In this document: piece by piece, positions 23,172 to 35,484 of the stretch | How positions within the stretch are numbered: position 1 is the stretch's first letter | Layout of the letters: each line of letters starts with the position of its first letter | Source: Enoplolaimus lenunculus | Taxonomy: Eukaryota > Nematoda > Enoplea > Enoplida > Thoracostomopsidae | Reading direction: 5' to 3' | Assembly (NCBI GenBank): GCA_030248215.1 | Contig: JASANG010000457.1 | Coordinates: 1 to 64,000 of the forward strand | Length of the DNA: 64,000 nt | The notes under the pieces: model-generated | Seen by the model: the letters and a program-made list of their open reading frames with translations, nothing else | What the model was told of the DNA's origin: nothing | Database searches by the model: none | Program-made: the position numbers and the translations under genes

Positions 23172-24419
23172 AGCAGACAGCTGTAGACTTTGGAAAACCA
23201 TGTTTTATTTATACTCAGAAAAAATGTTACCCAATAGTTGACTAACTAAAAATTGATAACCAAGCTGCCTCAGTTATAACGTGAATTCCTTGTAAGAAAT
23301 ATCACCGCTATTGCGCGTCTAGCGCACTGATCACTCCCAATACTGTTTGGAACAGACCAAGTATACGGTTACCATAATACTGTAAACGTATATTTTTTGT
23401 CACAAGCAAAGCTGCAAGCTACCCGCGGATAAATGAGGGACGGGTAAGAAAATTTTGACGCTGGTATACCCGCGGGTAAACAATTTCAAAGCGCTGGTAA
23501 AAATTTGAGATTCTTTACCATACTAAAATTTTCATAAAAAAACTTGAAATCGTATAACGCAGAAACACTTGAATTTTTAAACTTTTTTACCGTATGAGGG
23601 AAAAATAAGTGTCGAATAACATCGATGCACTGCAAAACTACACAGCTGAATTGAACACAGAAGAAAAAATAAGGGAGGGTAACGGTAAAAGAATTTTGGC
23701 CGGGTAAAGGTGGGTAACGCGTAAAAAAATTTTCGCGGGTTTTTCCTTCGGGTAAAAGATAAAATTTTCGTGGGTAAAGCGCAGCGCGGATAAAAACCGC
23801 TACCCACTTCCAACTCTGGTTAATACAATAAAATATATCCGCTCGGTGTTTATTATTAAACCTTGGCCACAATGCTAAGATGGTAGAGATTTGCGAACGG
23901 GCTATGTTCGCATTAGCAGATCCAGAGGGGTGGCGGGGAGGGAGGCGTACGCCCCCATCAGTGATTTTTTTGTGGTAAAATAGTAAGGGCCTTTTACAAT
24001 TTTTCCCCCAGAAAGTTTTTTGTAAAAAAGATAATGTAGTTAATTTTTTAACAGAAATTTTTTGATAAACAGATAAGGACTCTCTACCTTACAATTTTCC
24101 CATTCAGAATATATTTTGGGGATAAAATAATAAGGTTCCTCCTACCTTACAAGTTTTGCGTTTTATAACATTTGCCACCACGCCCTCTCCGTCAGAAATT
24201 TCTGGATCCGCCGCTGTATGCTCAAAAAGAGCCAGTCTGGTTTGGAAGTTGGATGATATCCAATAAACCATGCATGTCGCACAGCGACTGAATCACAATG
24301 CAACTCAAAATCACTGTTTAACCCCTTCTCACATTGAGTTGCCTGTAGGCAACTCAGCGCAGTGTATATACGTTAAATAATATTATCGCACCGTGTTTAA
24401 CAATTGCAACACGTATACA
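23172..24419. other. Intergenic, low-information repeats only
   Basis: From about 23400 to 23830 there are GC-richer, degenerate GGGTAAA/TACCCGCGGGTA motifs that look like a worn dispersed repeat. The 128-codon minus frame across it follows this composition. No gene is supported. Confidence 0.45.
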
Positions 24420-24545
24420 TAGTACTAAATCACCACAAGACGTGAGAGCCTCCTCGGGCTCGAGCGTCAAGCTCCTATAGCTGAGTGGTGATGGTAAACG
24501 CCTCCCACTCCAGTCACTGGAGTTCGAATCCTAGCATAAAAGTAT
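24420..24545 (+). mobile_element. tRNA-derived SINE
   Basis: It contains a pol III box A match (TAGCTGAGTGG at about 24477) and a box B-like AGTTCGAATCC 45-50 bp later, preceded by CACCACAAGACGTGAGAGCC. The leading part recurs at 63613-63700 with a decayed tRNA-like part. A tRNA gene is unlikely because the arms do not form a full cloverleaf. Confidence 0.6.
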
Positions 24546-24898
24546 GTCTCAGGGGAAAGAGAAAATATTTATGTGAGAAAGGGTTAAGCGAAAAATTTCC
24601 AGTTTACTGTCTTTAAGCATAGTGTTTTTATCCATCTGTTTCTGAGCGTGATGTACAAACTTGGTTGCAATGTTTGCAGCCGAGGCCAACATCTTTCGTG
24701 CTCTTCTTTTATAGAACAATGTATAAAATTAAACCTACAAAATCTTTTATTTAGAACTACAAAAATTTAGTATTTTGCATTCGCATATGAAATCAGCTGC
24801 AACAGTGACCAAAATACGTATGTTGAGCGTTCTATTTTTAATTATATAAATGTAAAAATGTAACATCGTGTAATTTGCGTAATGCAGTGATGGCTCTA

Positions 24899-25130
24899 CA
24901 CTGTAAAAAATGGTGAGTCAAACTGACTCTCTCCGAAGTAGGCTTAATAGACTACACAAATTGAGTCAAATTCGACTCTGCAGAGTCAAATTCGACTCAC
25001 TGAGTTGTACGGCAGAGTCAAATTCGACTCACTGAGTTGTACGCTTGACTAGTCGAATTTGATTCAGTTTGTGTAGTCCCGCAGAACCTATTTCGGAGAG
25101 AGGCAATTTGACTCACCATTTTTTGCAGTG
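24899..25130. mobile_element. Foldback MITE, CACTGTAAAAAATGG tips, TA target
   Basis: The tips are CACTGTAAAAAATGGTGAG and the reverse complement of CTCACCATTTTTTGCAGTG, flanked by TA on each side. The whole 232 bp is a near-palindrome built from GAGTCAAATTCGACTC blocks. A second copy is at 43462-43684, and a tip fragment (CCATTTTTTACAGTG) lies near 35032. Confidence 0.88.
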
Positions 25131-26746
25131 TACTTGGTTGCCATTATTACAGTGTGGAAGACATATAACGCAAACTAAGTTGAAATTATTTCCTAGTAAT
25201 ACTGAAAGTATTTAAATTCAACTGCCCTCCACCGAAGTCTGCATAAAGTTTCAACCAAACTCTACAGTGTCTGCGATTGGCTATACAATGCTATACCTAG
25301 AACTCGACTGTTAGTGAAACTGTATTGGGGAAAATGGGTTATATTTGCACAAGCTAGTGATATTTTGTATTCAACATGCACCATTAGTAAACGTGAAAAC
25401 AACGCTAGTTAAAGTATCACGAACAAACCATACTCAGAATTCACTCAATGACAGAAAATTTGAGTCTTTTCCGTTGTTCGAGTTTAAAATTTTTTTGTAT
25501 ATTTGAGCGTCTCATGATCTCCCCTGATCATTGCATGGATAATGGATTGTCCATGTCTACGCAGATTTGTCCAGTGTCTTTAATTTGACTGCGGACAAAA
25601 GAGTACTGATGCAAAGAGTGTGCTACATCAGTACAACTTGCCCTGAGTCTGTAGAAACGTTGTCGGTACAGTAATCACACTGTTTTTTCAAAGTAGAGAA
25701 ATCGAAACAAGTTAGAAACATACACATATATCAAACATACATTATAACATGCAAAAATATATACGTATTGAAGTCCTTTCCGAGGGACTCTGCGAAAGAC
25801 CAATACTATACAGTGAGCGTTGTCTCAAATCAAAATGCCTTTTTAAGGAGTTTGTAGCCATGGTTCTCAAATGACCTGTGGACACTTCAAATATCGCGCA
25901 AACAAAGTGTCTAGAAAAGGTGGGGCTCCGAAAACGAGGTACAGTTTTTACATTAACGTAAACATTATAACGTGGATGGCCCATAAATTTGAATTTTTGA
26001 GAAATTCGATTTTTAAGCTCAAAAAGTTTAATGAATTATATATAATTCGATGCAGCGTGCACTACTGAGTCGAACGATGTTCAATTTTTTGCAATACAGA
26101 CGATTGTTAACAAGTTATTGTTAAATTACTGATTTTGGGGAGCTGCCAACGATTTTGGGACGGCGCCAAATCAGTTACTTGTCCATAATTGATTAATCAA
26201 TCGTCTAATAACGCAAAATTTAACACCACTTGACTCAGATTTCTGGAAGATATAGCTTGTCAAACTTTTTGACAAAAAATTTTTTGGATCCACCTTGGAA
26301 CCTTAACAATTCGATTTTTTCAAAAATTCAAATTTAGGCGTGGAGTGGTCAAGAAAAACCTCAAATATACCAAAAAATTAAAATTCGACGATTGTTGGGT
26401 AAACGCGGGCTGGAGGGGATAAACGGAAAAGTGAGTAGTGAAATTTTGCAGTTGAACAACATTTATCAGATTTGCGTGTTTTGTAAGTTTTGGCACAATG
26501 TTCAGGAAACAATTACCGAGATTTCGTAAAAAATAAGCGTGAAAGCAAACTATTTAACTACACATTACCGATATTTGCTAAAATTAACAAACTTTACCTT
26601 GTTTTGTCACACATCCGGCTTCGTCTCCGGCAAGTGTGTTGACCTCCGGCTCCGACTCTGGTATTTTTTACCTTTGATTGCACCTTGATTCCTTAGTATA
26701 ACCTTGCATTATCGCTCAAGGTTAATTCAACGGAACTGCACGCTAA
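25131..26746. other. Intergenic
   Basis: AT-rich with no supported gene. About 26680-26745 is a reverse fragment of the CTGTAGTGAC MITE family (CCTTGCATTATCGCTCAAGG, TTAATTCAACGGA). Confidence 0.5.
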
Positions 26747-26991
26747 TCAAAACATCGGATCGTTTCTCTTGAGTGTTTTGATGTTCATTGATAAACTCCG
26801 TTTTTGACCAATAATAGCAGCACTACTTACATCAAATTTTCTCAATGTTAATATATGATTTTGTTGTTGTAGTGCGGACACATTAGCTGGTGATACTACA
26901 GCCTGAATAGGCACTACCTCAGCCCATGATTTGAACTGCTCATGGTGCGGTTCAACATTGGTACCGTTCGTTTTCAGTTCAGGCACCCACC
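26747..26991 (-). CDS. Candidate terminal exon of an unidentified minus-strand gene
   Basis: Minus-strand open frame with a possible acceptor (ACCAACAG) at about 26992 and a stop at 26747, giving about 80 residues with a mixed, protein-like composition (WVPELKTNGTNV ... SLSMNIKTLKRNDPMF). I do not recognise it. No partner exon with matching phase could be shown, and the downstream flank is MITE sequence, so it may be chance or a gene relic. Confidence 0.2.
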
Positions 26992-27084
26992 CTGTTGGTA
27001 TATGTGGTGCAGCATCGGTATGTGCATAGTGTATGTAATGTACGACACATACATACACGTGCCCATAGATAAAATTATAATATC

Positions 27085-27165
27085 GGGTCGCGTCGTGTAA
27101 TGGCTAGCGCGCTTGACTCAGGAGCGACAGGTCCAAGGTTCGATTCAAGGCGTAGCCATATGTTT
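27085..27165 (+). mobile_element. tRNA-like sequence, probably a SINE head
   Basis: A box A-like TCGTGTAATGG and an exact box B GGTTCGATTC (about 27136) are 35-45 bp apart. The anticodon stem and acceptor stem do not pair properly, so I call a tRNA-derived SINE or tRNA pseudogene rather than a functional tRNA. Confidence 0.5.
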
Positions 27166-28675
27166 CGAAAAAATTAAGGAGAAAAACCAAGTATATTCGC
27201 AGTTCTTCGAGAAAAGGGGTCGTCCCGACTGCAGTTCTGACACACCCTTCTTAGTATAATTAATTTAGTTTGACTAAAATATTAATTGCCGCTTTTGACA
27301 GTCCATTGAAGCAGAATTGTTTTGCGTATATAAGTTAGCATGCAAATTTTGTCCACAAATATCTCGTCCTAAAACTTTTTAAATTTGATGTTAAATTTTG
27401 TTTATTAATATTTAAAATCTAACAAATGCATCTCGGGCAGTGGGTAGTTTTGTATATCCCTTGCTGTGATACTGCCGTATAGCCAAAACGGTTAGTAAAA
27501 ATAACGGAAACGGATAATAATCAAAATAGCGGAAACCGAAACAGAAGCGGAAAACGGATATTACAGTATAACAGTTTCAAAGAAGTTTTATTTTTCTGCC
27601 AACACAATTGTGGCGTGCAAATATTCACCAGGTTATCGAAAATTTAAAGAAAAATCGAAATTTTTAAGATATTAGATGAATTTTGTAATTTTTATTTTAT
27701 TTCGAACAATTGCATCATATCAGTATTGGCGAGGCATATATTTACATGGTGGTCGCTTAGTCGTGAGCAGTTGAACTGTCTATATCCTGTTTCTCCTTGA
27801 AACATGCTTTCAATTGAACTAACAGTTGGTTGTCCAAAAGTTCGATCTTTTGTAGTAAACGAGCGCGTTATTAGGTTTAATTATTGTGAATTTGTGGCTG
27901 GTAAACCGATTTGTGGATCCATGTGTCATCCACGTTATTCAGTCTACCATACTGTAAAAAAATAGCCCACCGACTTGTTTGCAAGGGCTGTGCTAACATT
28001 GTTTTTAGGATATTTGGACCTTTCGGAGGGCATACATAACTAGTCAGCCATGCCTGTAGTCTCTTTAAATAGAGTACGGACAATCTGAACACAGTTTGGA
28101 CACAGGTCTGACAATATGAGTCCCTTGTGACGGAATTTGTACTATGCAATAAGCAGATTCCCTTCTGACAGACTCAGGACAAAACAGCTGTCCTTTCTAT
28201 AAACAACGTAGTGACAAAGTGGCATCTATATGCGCGGTAATGTGACAAAGGATACTCCGTTCAGAGTTATAAACACTGCAATTAGGAACTTAGGGACTCA
28301 CTTTAGGTACAATTTTTTAAAGTAGCATAGACTTTACAACGTGGATGATCCGATCCGAGGTACATCTTTTAACTTTAACGAAGACGTTTCCAAAGAAATC
28401 AATAATTGTAATACATATCAAATAACACACCAATCCTGAGAAGGTGTTGTGCGGCTCAGTGACCCACCACTTTTTGACAATAAAACTTGGTAGGCGTTTT
28501 TGACAAAAACTTGACCGGCTAATAAGTAAAAACGGCTCTGACAGGCTCATTGCCTGAGACAGCCGGATTCAGGTGGTGGAAAGCCTGAGGTGCATATGAC
28601 TCAGTCCTTTTATTAACCATTATTATTATTATTATATACACCAAAGCTTGAACAAACGAACATTTTTGAAATAAA
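27166..28675. other. Intergenic, no supported gene
   Basis: About 27480-27580 holds an AACGGAAACGG-rich segment that recurs at 44520-44600. A 90-codon minus frame at 27877-28149 has no family likeness I can name. Confidence 0.4.
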
Positions 28676-29375
28676 TTGGGCCAATGTTACTCTGAGAGGC
28701 GTCCCAATTTCCCGCAGGACAGCAACAGGCCGGCACTCCTGCCCATCTATTTGTGCTGGGACGGAGGGACAGGTTCGAGCCTATGTTTTTGCAGGGTCGG
28801 GCGGGACAGCCAACACAGCTTTGAGTCTGTGTTTCCGCTGGGTCGTCCGAGACACCTTCGAGCCTATTTTTTTTCGCTCGGTCGGCCGGGTCAACCAGGA
28901 AAGTTTCGAGCGTGAGTTTTCGTTGGGTCGGCCGGAAGAGCCGGAACAGCTTCGAGCGTGTGTTCTCGTTGGGTTGGCCGGGACAGCCGGGACAGCTTCG
29001 AGCATGTGTTTTCGCTGGGTCAGCCAGGACAGCCGGGACTGATTCGTGCACGTGCTTCGCTCGGTCGTCCGGGTCATCTGGGACAGTTTCGAGCGTGTGT
29101 TTTCGTTGGTTCGGTCGGGACAGCCGGGACAGTTTAGGCTGTGTGTTTTCATTGGGTCGGTCGGGACAGCCGGGACAGCTTCGAGCCTATGTTTTTGCTG
29201 GGTCGGGCGGGACAGCCGGAACAACTTCGAGCGTGTGTTTTCGTTGGATCAGTCGGGACAGCCGTGACAGCTTCGAGCGCGAGCCTACGTTTTTGCTGGG
29301 TCGGGCGGGACAGCCGGGACACCTTCGAGCCTATGTTTTTTCTGGGTCGATCGGAACAGCCGGGACAGCTTGCGA
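28676..29375 (+). repeat. ~47-bp minisatellite beginning at a MITE-type tip
   Basis: About 14 imperfect units of 45-50 bp contain GGGACAGCCGGGACAGCTTC, GAGC.TATGTTTTTGCTGG and GTCGG.CG. The array starts right after GGGCCAATGTTACTCTGAG, which matches the tip of the 7366-10629 element. Long frames on both strands (up to 155 codons) are products of the repeat. A matching right tip was not found. Confidence 0.85.
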
Positions 29376-31779
29376 TTAACTCTTGCGTTATGCATTGTAC
29401 CTGAACCTAGAGCTAAAGGTCTATATTGCTTCATGAATCTTCGCAATCGATCCTCAATCAATTTATGTTTTATTTTGTAAAAAATACGAATACTGGCCAC
29501 TGCAGTTGGAAAATGTAGGGATGCATGAAACATATCGTCGGTTTTTGTTGGTGAGGGGCCTTTGTCTGTCGATGAATATCTGTCAAGGTGTAGTCAAAAA
29601 TGACAATATGTGGACACTGTCTTTGCATATTTTCGTTTTCAATAAAGCTTTAATAATGTTTATTAGCCCAGTATTGCTCGCTTTCACGAATTGTAGCATG
29701 ATGAACCGTCGCTTCTTGGAAAGTGTGAGGGTCAAAAAGAACAGGAACGGAACAGTATTAGAAAGCTTAGTCCTTATCCTTAAAAGCCTAAGCCTAAGGG
29801 TAAGAATGAGTTTATTCTTAAACCTAAAGCCTAAGCAAAGAAAAAATAGTTTAAACCTTGAGCTTATTTTATTCTAGTCAGACAGAAAAGCGTTCCGCCC
29901 CTGATCCTTATGGGCCGGAATATGTTTGTACTGCATACACACACAACAGCAAAATTGCCGAAAAGCGTTTAAAATCTTTACACTCGGCAAATATTACTAC
30001 AAGACTAAAATTGAAATGCGTGAACTATATTACGTTAACATATTATGTTTAATATAAAGTAAAAGCTTGAATACAGTTGAAATCCGTTGTCTCAGGTGTT
30101 TGATTATAAATACAACACTTGTGTAGATTCGTGATATTGCAAGTACTGATTGTTCGTTGACAATCACATTGCTCAGTGCTGCCTTTGAAGAGTTGAAATA
30201 TGCCCTAGTTTGTGGCGGTTGAATAGTGGGTTTACCATGTTATATAATTAATACTTTATTTACTTAGCTAGTGTAAAGATTGGGGTAAAATTCGTTCATC
30301 AAAAAACATTAAATTGTATGCCATTATTTTCGTTGAAGAAGCAGCTATGTATGGCTTTTATATGCATTATGGACTGCAAGAAGCATTTCGTTTTGTTGGT
30401 TCAGTGATCTGTCTCTTGAATATTCGAAGTCTGTTAACCTGTATTCAAAATGGTTCCCTATGTACATTTAGCTTTTCACTTGCGAGCGATTTAGTTACAA
30501 TAACAAATAATGTATTCAAGAGTGGCCATTTTGAGCACTCGTGTTACGAACGTATGTTGCACACCATTTTCAGTAACCGTTTGTCCACAAACTAACTATA
30601 ACTTTGCAACCAGAACTGCACAGCAACCACTGCGGTCTGACGTGACATTACTTCACACCTCTCAAGTGCCTTTTGCTGATTTACAGGTCTGTCTTGTTTG
30701 AGGTTCGTCAGGTTTTTTATTGCATGGCAACTGGAATGAGATATGTTGAAATGCGCTTGTCAGTTGTGGGTACAGATGCAATACTTGAATTTCATTGCAT
30801 ATATGTATGCTTTGGTATATGCAGGCCATTCCACTGAAATTTTCGGTGAAGACAAAATATTGCTTCGCTCACAATTGACAAGCCCATTGTGAAAATTGCA
30901 GAGAAACACCTAATCTTTCTCGACGCGTAGCTCGAGAACTTTCAACTTAATATCAATGTTCGTGCACGGCATTTCATGACCTGCACATGTTACTCTTACA
31001 ACTTAAAATATGTATTCATAGTTTACCGCGACGCCGTAAATATAGCTGTTCCTGAGTCTTTCACTGCTGAAGTAGGTATCAACTGACTTTGCACCAAGAC
31101 AAAATCCGTTACAGTCCTGAATCCTCATATACTGTATATTAGTTTAAGTTTAATTATTCCTCCAAATGTAATTTTAAAAAACTTAATAGTGTTGTGGCAG
31201 CTTCGTTACTACCGGTGATTTAAATATGTTCAACCTTCTGTAAGGGTGCAACTCTTCTTTGCTTCTAACCACTGTGATAAGCGCGACCAGAATCTCGGAT
31301 GCGGCTGGATATCGAAACCAGATTATGGTGGTGACTTTTTCACCGGAACTGGATATAGCCGGGAATTTTGTCAAACTGTTTCTGATCCGAACGATCGGTA
31401 GATAATTCTATCGGGATCGAATACGGAATCCTGTGAATTTTTAATTTTTATGTATGCACTAATAAGATTTTTATTACTTGCTGTGACAGAAGTCAAGATT
31501 ATATACATGATGATTTCAGATTGTACGTAAACATGTGCCAATGATAAAGTTTCCTGATCGATCTAAAATGCGTTCAGATGGTTTATCAAGCGATGGTATG
31601 TATTTGCAACCAGGTGTTCGACGCAAGAAAAAATGACTATTTATTTTCTGGAATTAGTAATATCCCGCTGCACCCTCCCTGCTTGTACATTTTAGAATTT
31701 GGTAACAGTGAACAAGTGCGAAACAAAACATGAATATATACTTGCTGTTATATACAGTTATTCGTATATATACGTAGTA
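29376..31779. other. Intergenic, includes a GCCTAA-repeat element at about 29700-29925
   Basis: About 29765-29845 has CTAAGC/GCCTAA hexamers. The right end (GCGTTCCGCCCCTGATCC..ATGGGCC) matches the family at 20195 and 34818. The remainder is AT-rich without a supported gene. Confidence 0.45.
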
Positions 31780-32540
31780 CCCTGGCGTCTCCACAGCGGG
31801 GGGGCAGCACTTTTCGAAATTTTTATTTTCCCCCCGGCAAAAATTTTGCCGCCTCCGGAAAGGCCCCCCGGCGAATTTTCGGCCGCCCCCAGCAAATTTT
31901 TTTGCTGGGGGGCCCCCAGGACTTTTCTAGGCCAAAAATTTTCAATGTTAAAACGTAAAGACCTGGCCTTCTTTTGAGGCGGACTTTCGGCAAAATATGA
32001 TTTTATATTACGCTGAGTACTCATAATTTTTAATAGCGTTACAAATACCCGTAGTAACTAATACAATTCAATAATCAACTGAAAAAAGCACAATTATATA
32101 AAGGCCGTTCAGGGCATACAGCATTCGAATGTACCTTGTAGCAGCAAGTTCAACCCGCCTGAGCCTTATGATAAACTGAAGCTTTCACTAATATATAAAA
32201 ATATATTAATCACAGTTTCAATTATAGATTAGCTATATTTTATATAATTGTGCGTCTTTCAACTTCTGGTTAAGTTGTCAGTAATATTAGTTAAAATTAT
32301 TGTTATTAGCGTTCGCGAGAAATTTTTGTCATGTTGAGCGATGAGTAATCTTCAGTTGAGTTGGAAACACGGTCTAGAATGAAAAAATGGTCCAAAAAGT
32401 CGGTTTGCAAAATTTTAAGCCTACCCAGGACACCCCAGATCATCTGGGGGCCCCAAAAAGCTAAACTGCCCCCGGCAAAATCAGCTGCTCCCAGGAAACG
32501 CCCCCGGCGGAAATTTTCAAGCTGTGGGGAAGCCAGGTAC
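31780..32540. mobile_element. Deletion-derivative TIR element retaining a transposase-like N-terminus
   Basis: The tips are TGGCGTCTCCACAGC at left and, reverse-complemented, CTGGCTTCCCCACAGC at right, with GC-rich subterminal GGGGGCC/AAATTTT blocks. On the minus strand from about 32024 there is an ATG frame starting MSTQRNIKSYFAESPPQKKA, then RSLRFNIENFWP, after which it runs into the repeat. Related pieces lie at 49597-50097 and 50343-50980, where the same peptide start recurs. The peptide resembles the start of DNA-transposase proteins, but its superfamily is uncertain. Confidence 0.75.
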
Positions 32541-32784
32541 CCTGCTAACGGTTAAGCGTTGTGAAGGTGTTGTAACAGTTAGCTTTTATATCCCAAATTC
32601 AAGTAGTTTTCCATATATATTTTTTGCGATTATGTTTTTCGTTTTGAATACGTTTACTTTACAGTGCCGTTTTCATCAATCTGTCATTTCATAAAATCTA
32701 ATCAGATAAATGTACATAAGTAACATTTTTGTACATTTTTGTGAAATTGTCAGTTGTTGTTCTGAAGGCAGTACAAAGACTAGT

Positions 32785-32910
32785 ATGTCGTCAGCAACTT
32801 CAAATGTTTCAAGAAATACTGATCATGTGATCCAAATTGAAGACGAACTGTCAAGCATGACAGCGTTTAGACGGAGACAGCCATCTGTGGATGAAATTGA
32901 GCATATTAAT
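32785..32910 (+). CDS. Candidate first coding exon of an unidentified gene (or alternative wapl exon)
   Basis: It has an ATG and exactly 42 open codons ending in ATT AAT, then a consensus donor GTAAGC at 32911 (phase 0). The peptide (MSSATSNVSRNTDHVIQIED, ending SVDEIEHIN) is Ser/Asp/Glu-rich and looks protein-like. No homologous family is recognised. No downstream partner exon is certain. A phase-0 acceptor exists at 48561 in wapl, so an alternative wapl first exon is possible but would skip the FDE motif and span 15 kb. Confidence 0.3.
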
Positions 32911-34385
32911 GTAAGCATTTCACTTTAAATTTTGTTTTAACAGTAGAGTTGCACCATGGCCCGAATTTTAGCGGGCCTTGAACCGGGGACTAAAGCCCCA
33001 GTACCGGGGCCGGAACCGATGGATATTTGTGTAACAGTGCATTTTGACACTTTGTGTCGAAAAATAAAACATTCAGTCTAAACAATGTTTTAAATACTGT
33101 AAACGTAGAAATCAAAATGTACCTTGCTTGACGAAATACCTGATTTTTCTTCAGTTCTTCGACACGCTCTGGTCCCGGAGAATCGCTTGTTTAAAATACT
33201 GAATCTGAATTTTTTGACGAATATTTTTGTACCCAGCTAAATCTAAAAGCATGCGGTTCTATTTCAACAGTGAGTTGCCAGAGTTTAACTAAAAATTGAG
33301 TCTAGCTTTTGAAAAAGGCACACTGTTAGTAATATTTGCAAAATTTCAAAATAAGAGTCGGTATCGGCGTCGGCATCGGCCAAAATTTTGGTATCGACAC
33401 ATCCCTACCGGAAGGTATTGCATTCATTTTTGTATATAACTGTCTACTATGTATACGTAGATCTTTATGTACCAATTTTGTATTAATGTTTTTATAACTT
33501 AGGCCGGAGGTCTGTTCAAATAAAGTGCAAGCCATGACTGCCTGTTTGCTGGTATCCTTTGCTGTTCCGCTACATACGCAAAAAATAAGATGGTAAAGGT
33601 CGAAAAATTAACGATGAAAAATGATTGAATAGATAAAGATATTTCATTTAGTGTATTTGATAACATTACGATTGTTTGTTGTGCTCCATAAAATTGAGCT
33701 CTTGTGCACTGCCATGTACATTAACCGTGGCGAGGTTTACTGCTTGGATTACTACAAAATTAAAATCCGTGCTGACCAGTTTTTATGTGTTTTTAATTCT
33801 GCTCGCTCGTGTATTGATGCAGTTAAAATTTTGTCCGAAAAAAATCAAGAATTTACACGCCATTGTTTTTTTTTGCTTATAAATTTTTCCAGAGTGGGTT
33901 GTTAACATTGTAATGCATTAGGTATAATCTGAGCATGAAATTTTTATTAACGTTTGCAGGATTTTTTGAGTTTGCATTAAGCATATGTAATTTGTGAAAG
34001 TAGTTTGTGTATAAATACGCTGGTTTTTTGTTAAATATTTGCCATGCCATAATATAGTTATTTTTTAGTTTTCAGTTGAAGTATTTCATTCCGTCATGAA
34101 CGAGCGAATACCCAGATTAATATGGTTTATTACAAAAATACGTATAAATTTTAAGTCATTTTTAAGCGATTTTGTTATACCTTAATAAGTATATGCGTAA
34201 AAATTTAGATTCAAGCAATATAAAATATTAATAGTTTAGCTCGTCTGAATATACAAGAAACATCAGAATTTTCTTTCAAAATCAGATTTTAGCTTTAATG
34301 TGTTCGAAGCATGACCAAGACATACTTTTATTTCATCTCATTGGTATACCAATCCTACGGTATATATTGTCACTGTAGCGAGGAG

Positions 34386-34490
34386 TTGGCATGGCTGCGT
34401 AGCGCATGGTTAGAGCAGCGCATTTCAATGACTGGAGCCCCACAGCGTTTGTAACCCAAATCTTGTGAATAGCACTATGATACTGCTTAA
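34386..34490 (+). mobile_element. tRNA-like SINE relic
   Basis: Box A-like TAGCGCATGGTTAGAGCA at about 34402. The T-arm part is degenerate (GTTTGTAACCC). It is probably an old tRNA-derived SINE. Confidence 0.35.
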
Positions 34491-34817
34491 TTTAACATTG
34501 CAAGTATAATTCAAGCACATGCTTTTTCGGCCCAGAACTTACGACTGAACGTAGTTTCTCAGCCCCGAAACAAGCGTTTGTTGTATACAATTATTGTCAA
34601 TGTATTTCTGTACACGGGAAGATTATTAAGTGACACTTGTTCTTTACTAGTCAATCTTGTATATATTTTTGCTATACATTTACATCTTGGATTAAACCGG
34701 TACGCGTTTACATTGTTGATAAATGAGTAGTTGGCGATAGAGCAGGAAATTTTTTAGGGGTTTTATTGCAGAAACGCCGTGTTTTTATACCACGGTATCT
34801 AAATTTTCAACGACATA

Positions 34818-34988
34818 GATCGGCCAATGTTACTTATAAGGCCGTAACAGTAGATTAACCTAAGCCTAAGCGTGTTGCAAAAGCGTATTCCTAAGGCTAA
34901 ACCTAAGCAAGGAAATGTCTAGAATGTCAGCCTACTGTTCTACAGACCCGCCAGAAATCGGGACGCCCCTAAACGTAACATGGGCCCT
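34818..34988. mobile_element. Small MITE of the GGCCCATGTTACG tip family with GCCTAAGC core
   Basis: The left tip is GGCCAATGTTACTTATAAGG and the reverse complement of the right tip is GGGCCCATGTTACGTTTAGG. The core has CCTAAGCCTAAGCG and similar hexamers. It shares its tips with the 3.2-kb satellite element at 7366-10629. Confidence 0.7.
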
Positions 34989-35484
34989 TGTCATTTTCAA
35001 TTAAGCATGTTTCCGACTGTCAATTTGGCTCCCCATTTTTTACAGTGTAAAGACAAGGGTTAAACGGATATTCGTTTCTGTTATAGAAATACCGGAAGTT
35101 CCGTCATTTTTATCTTCAAACTTGGCAAATCTCGTAATTTTTTAATGCAGATATACTGCAATTGCTGCAAATAAAATAAAAATTACAAAATTCACCCAAA
35201 ATGTTGAATATTCCGGAGCATCCGTCAATTTTTTTAAATTTTGGAAAGCCTGTTCCGTTATTTTTACTATACGTTACACTCTATGGTAAGCTTTTTAACC
35301 ATGCCGCAATTGCACCACCAGGAAATAAAAAGAATCTGACATACTTTAAATATATCTACTGACGTCCTATGATTAAAAAATCCAAGCCAAGCGGTTGACG
35401 CTCATGTTTTGAACCTTGTGCCGGTCTAAATTTTAGACAATATCGGGATCCATGAAACTAAACGCAGTTAACTATAAAACTAAT

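Larger units (their letters stand above)
32911..35484. other. Intergenic, worn repeats
   Basis: It contains a right-end fragment of the GATGCCGAT hAT-like MITE family at about 33350-33413 (GGTATCGACACATCCCTA), a SINE-like segment (34386) and a small MITE (34818). No gene is supported. The open frame at 33651-33905 is not recognisable. Confidence 0.45.

Noticed and set aside
23486-23872. 128-codon minus frame
   Set aside because: Follows the degenerate GGGTAAA repeat composition. No start or splice evidence.
27085-27165. Functional tRNA gene
   Set aside because: Box B is perfect, but the anticodon and acceptor stems do not pair. A SINE head or pseudogene fits better.
27877-28149. 90-codon minus frame
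   Set aside because: No recognisable family, no splice context, isolated among repeats.
29400-29520. Minus-strand exon-like stretch (IKHKLIEDRLRRFMKQYRPL)
   Set aside because: Plausible AG and GT sites exist, but there is no family likeness and no partner exon. The downstream side runs into the minisatellite.
28632-29533. Frames of 70-155 codons on both strands
   Set aside because: All are translations of the 47-bp minisatellite. Both strands stay open in a repeated pattern, as expected from the array.
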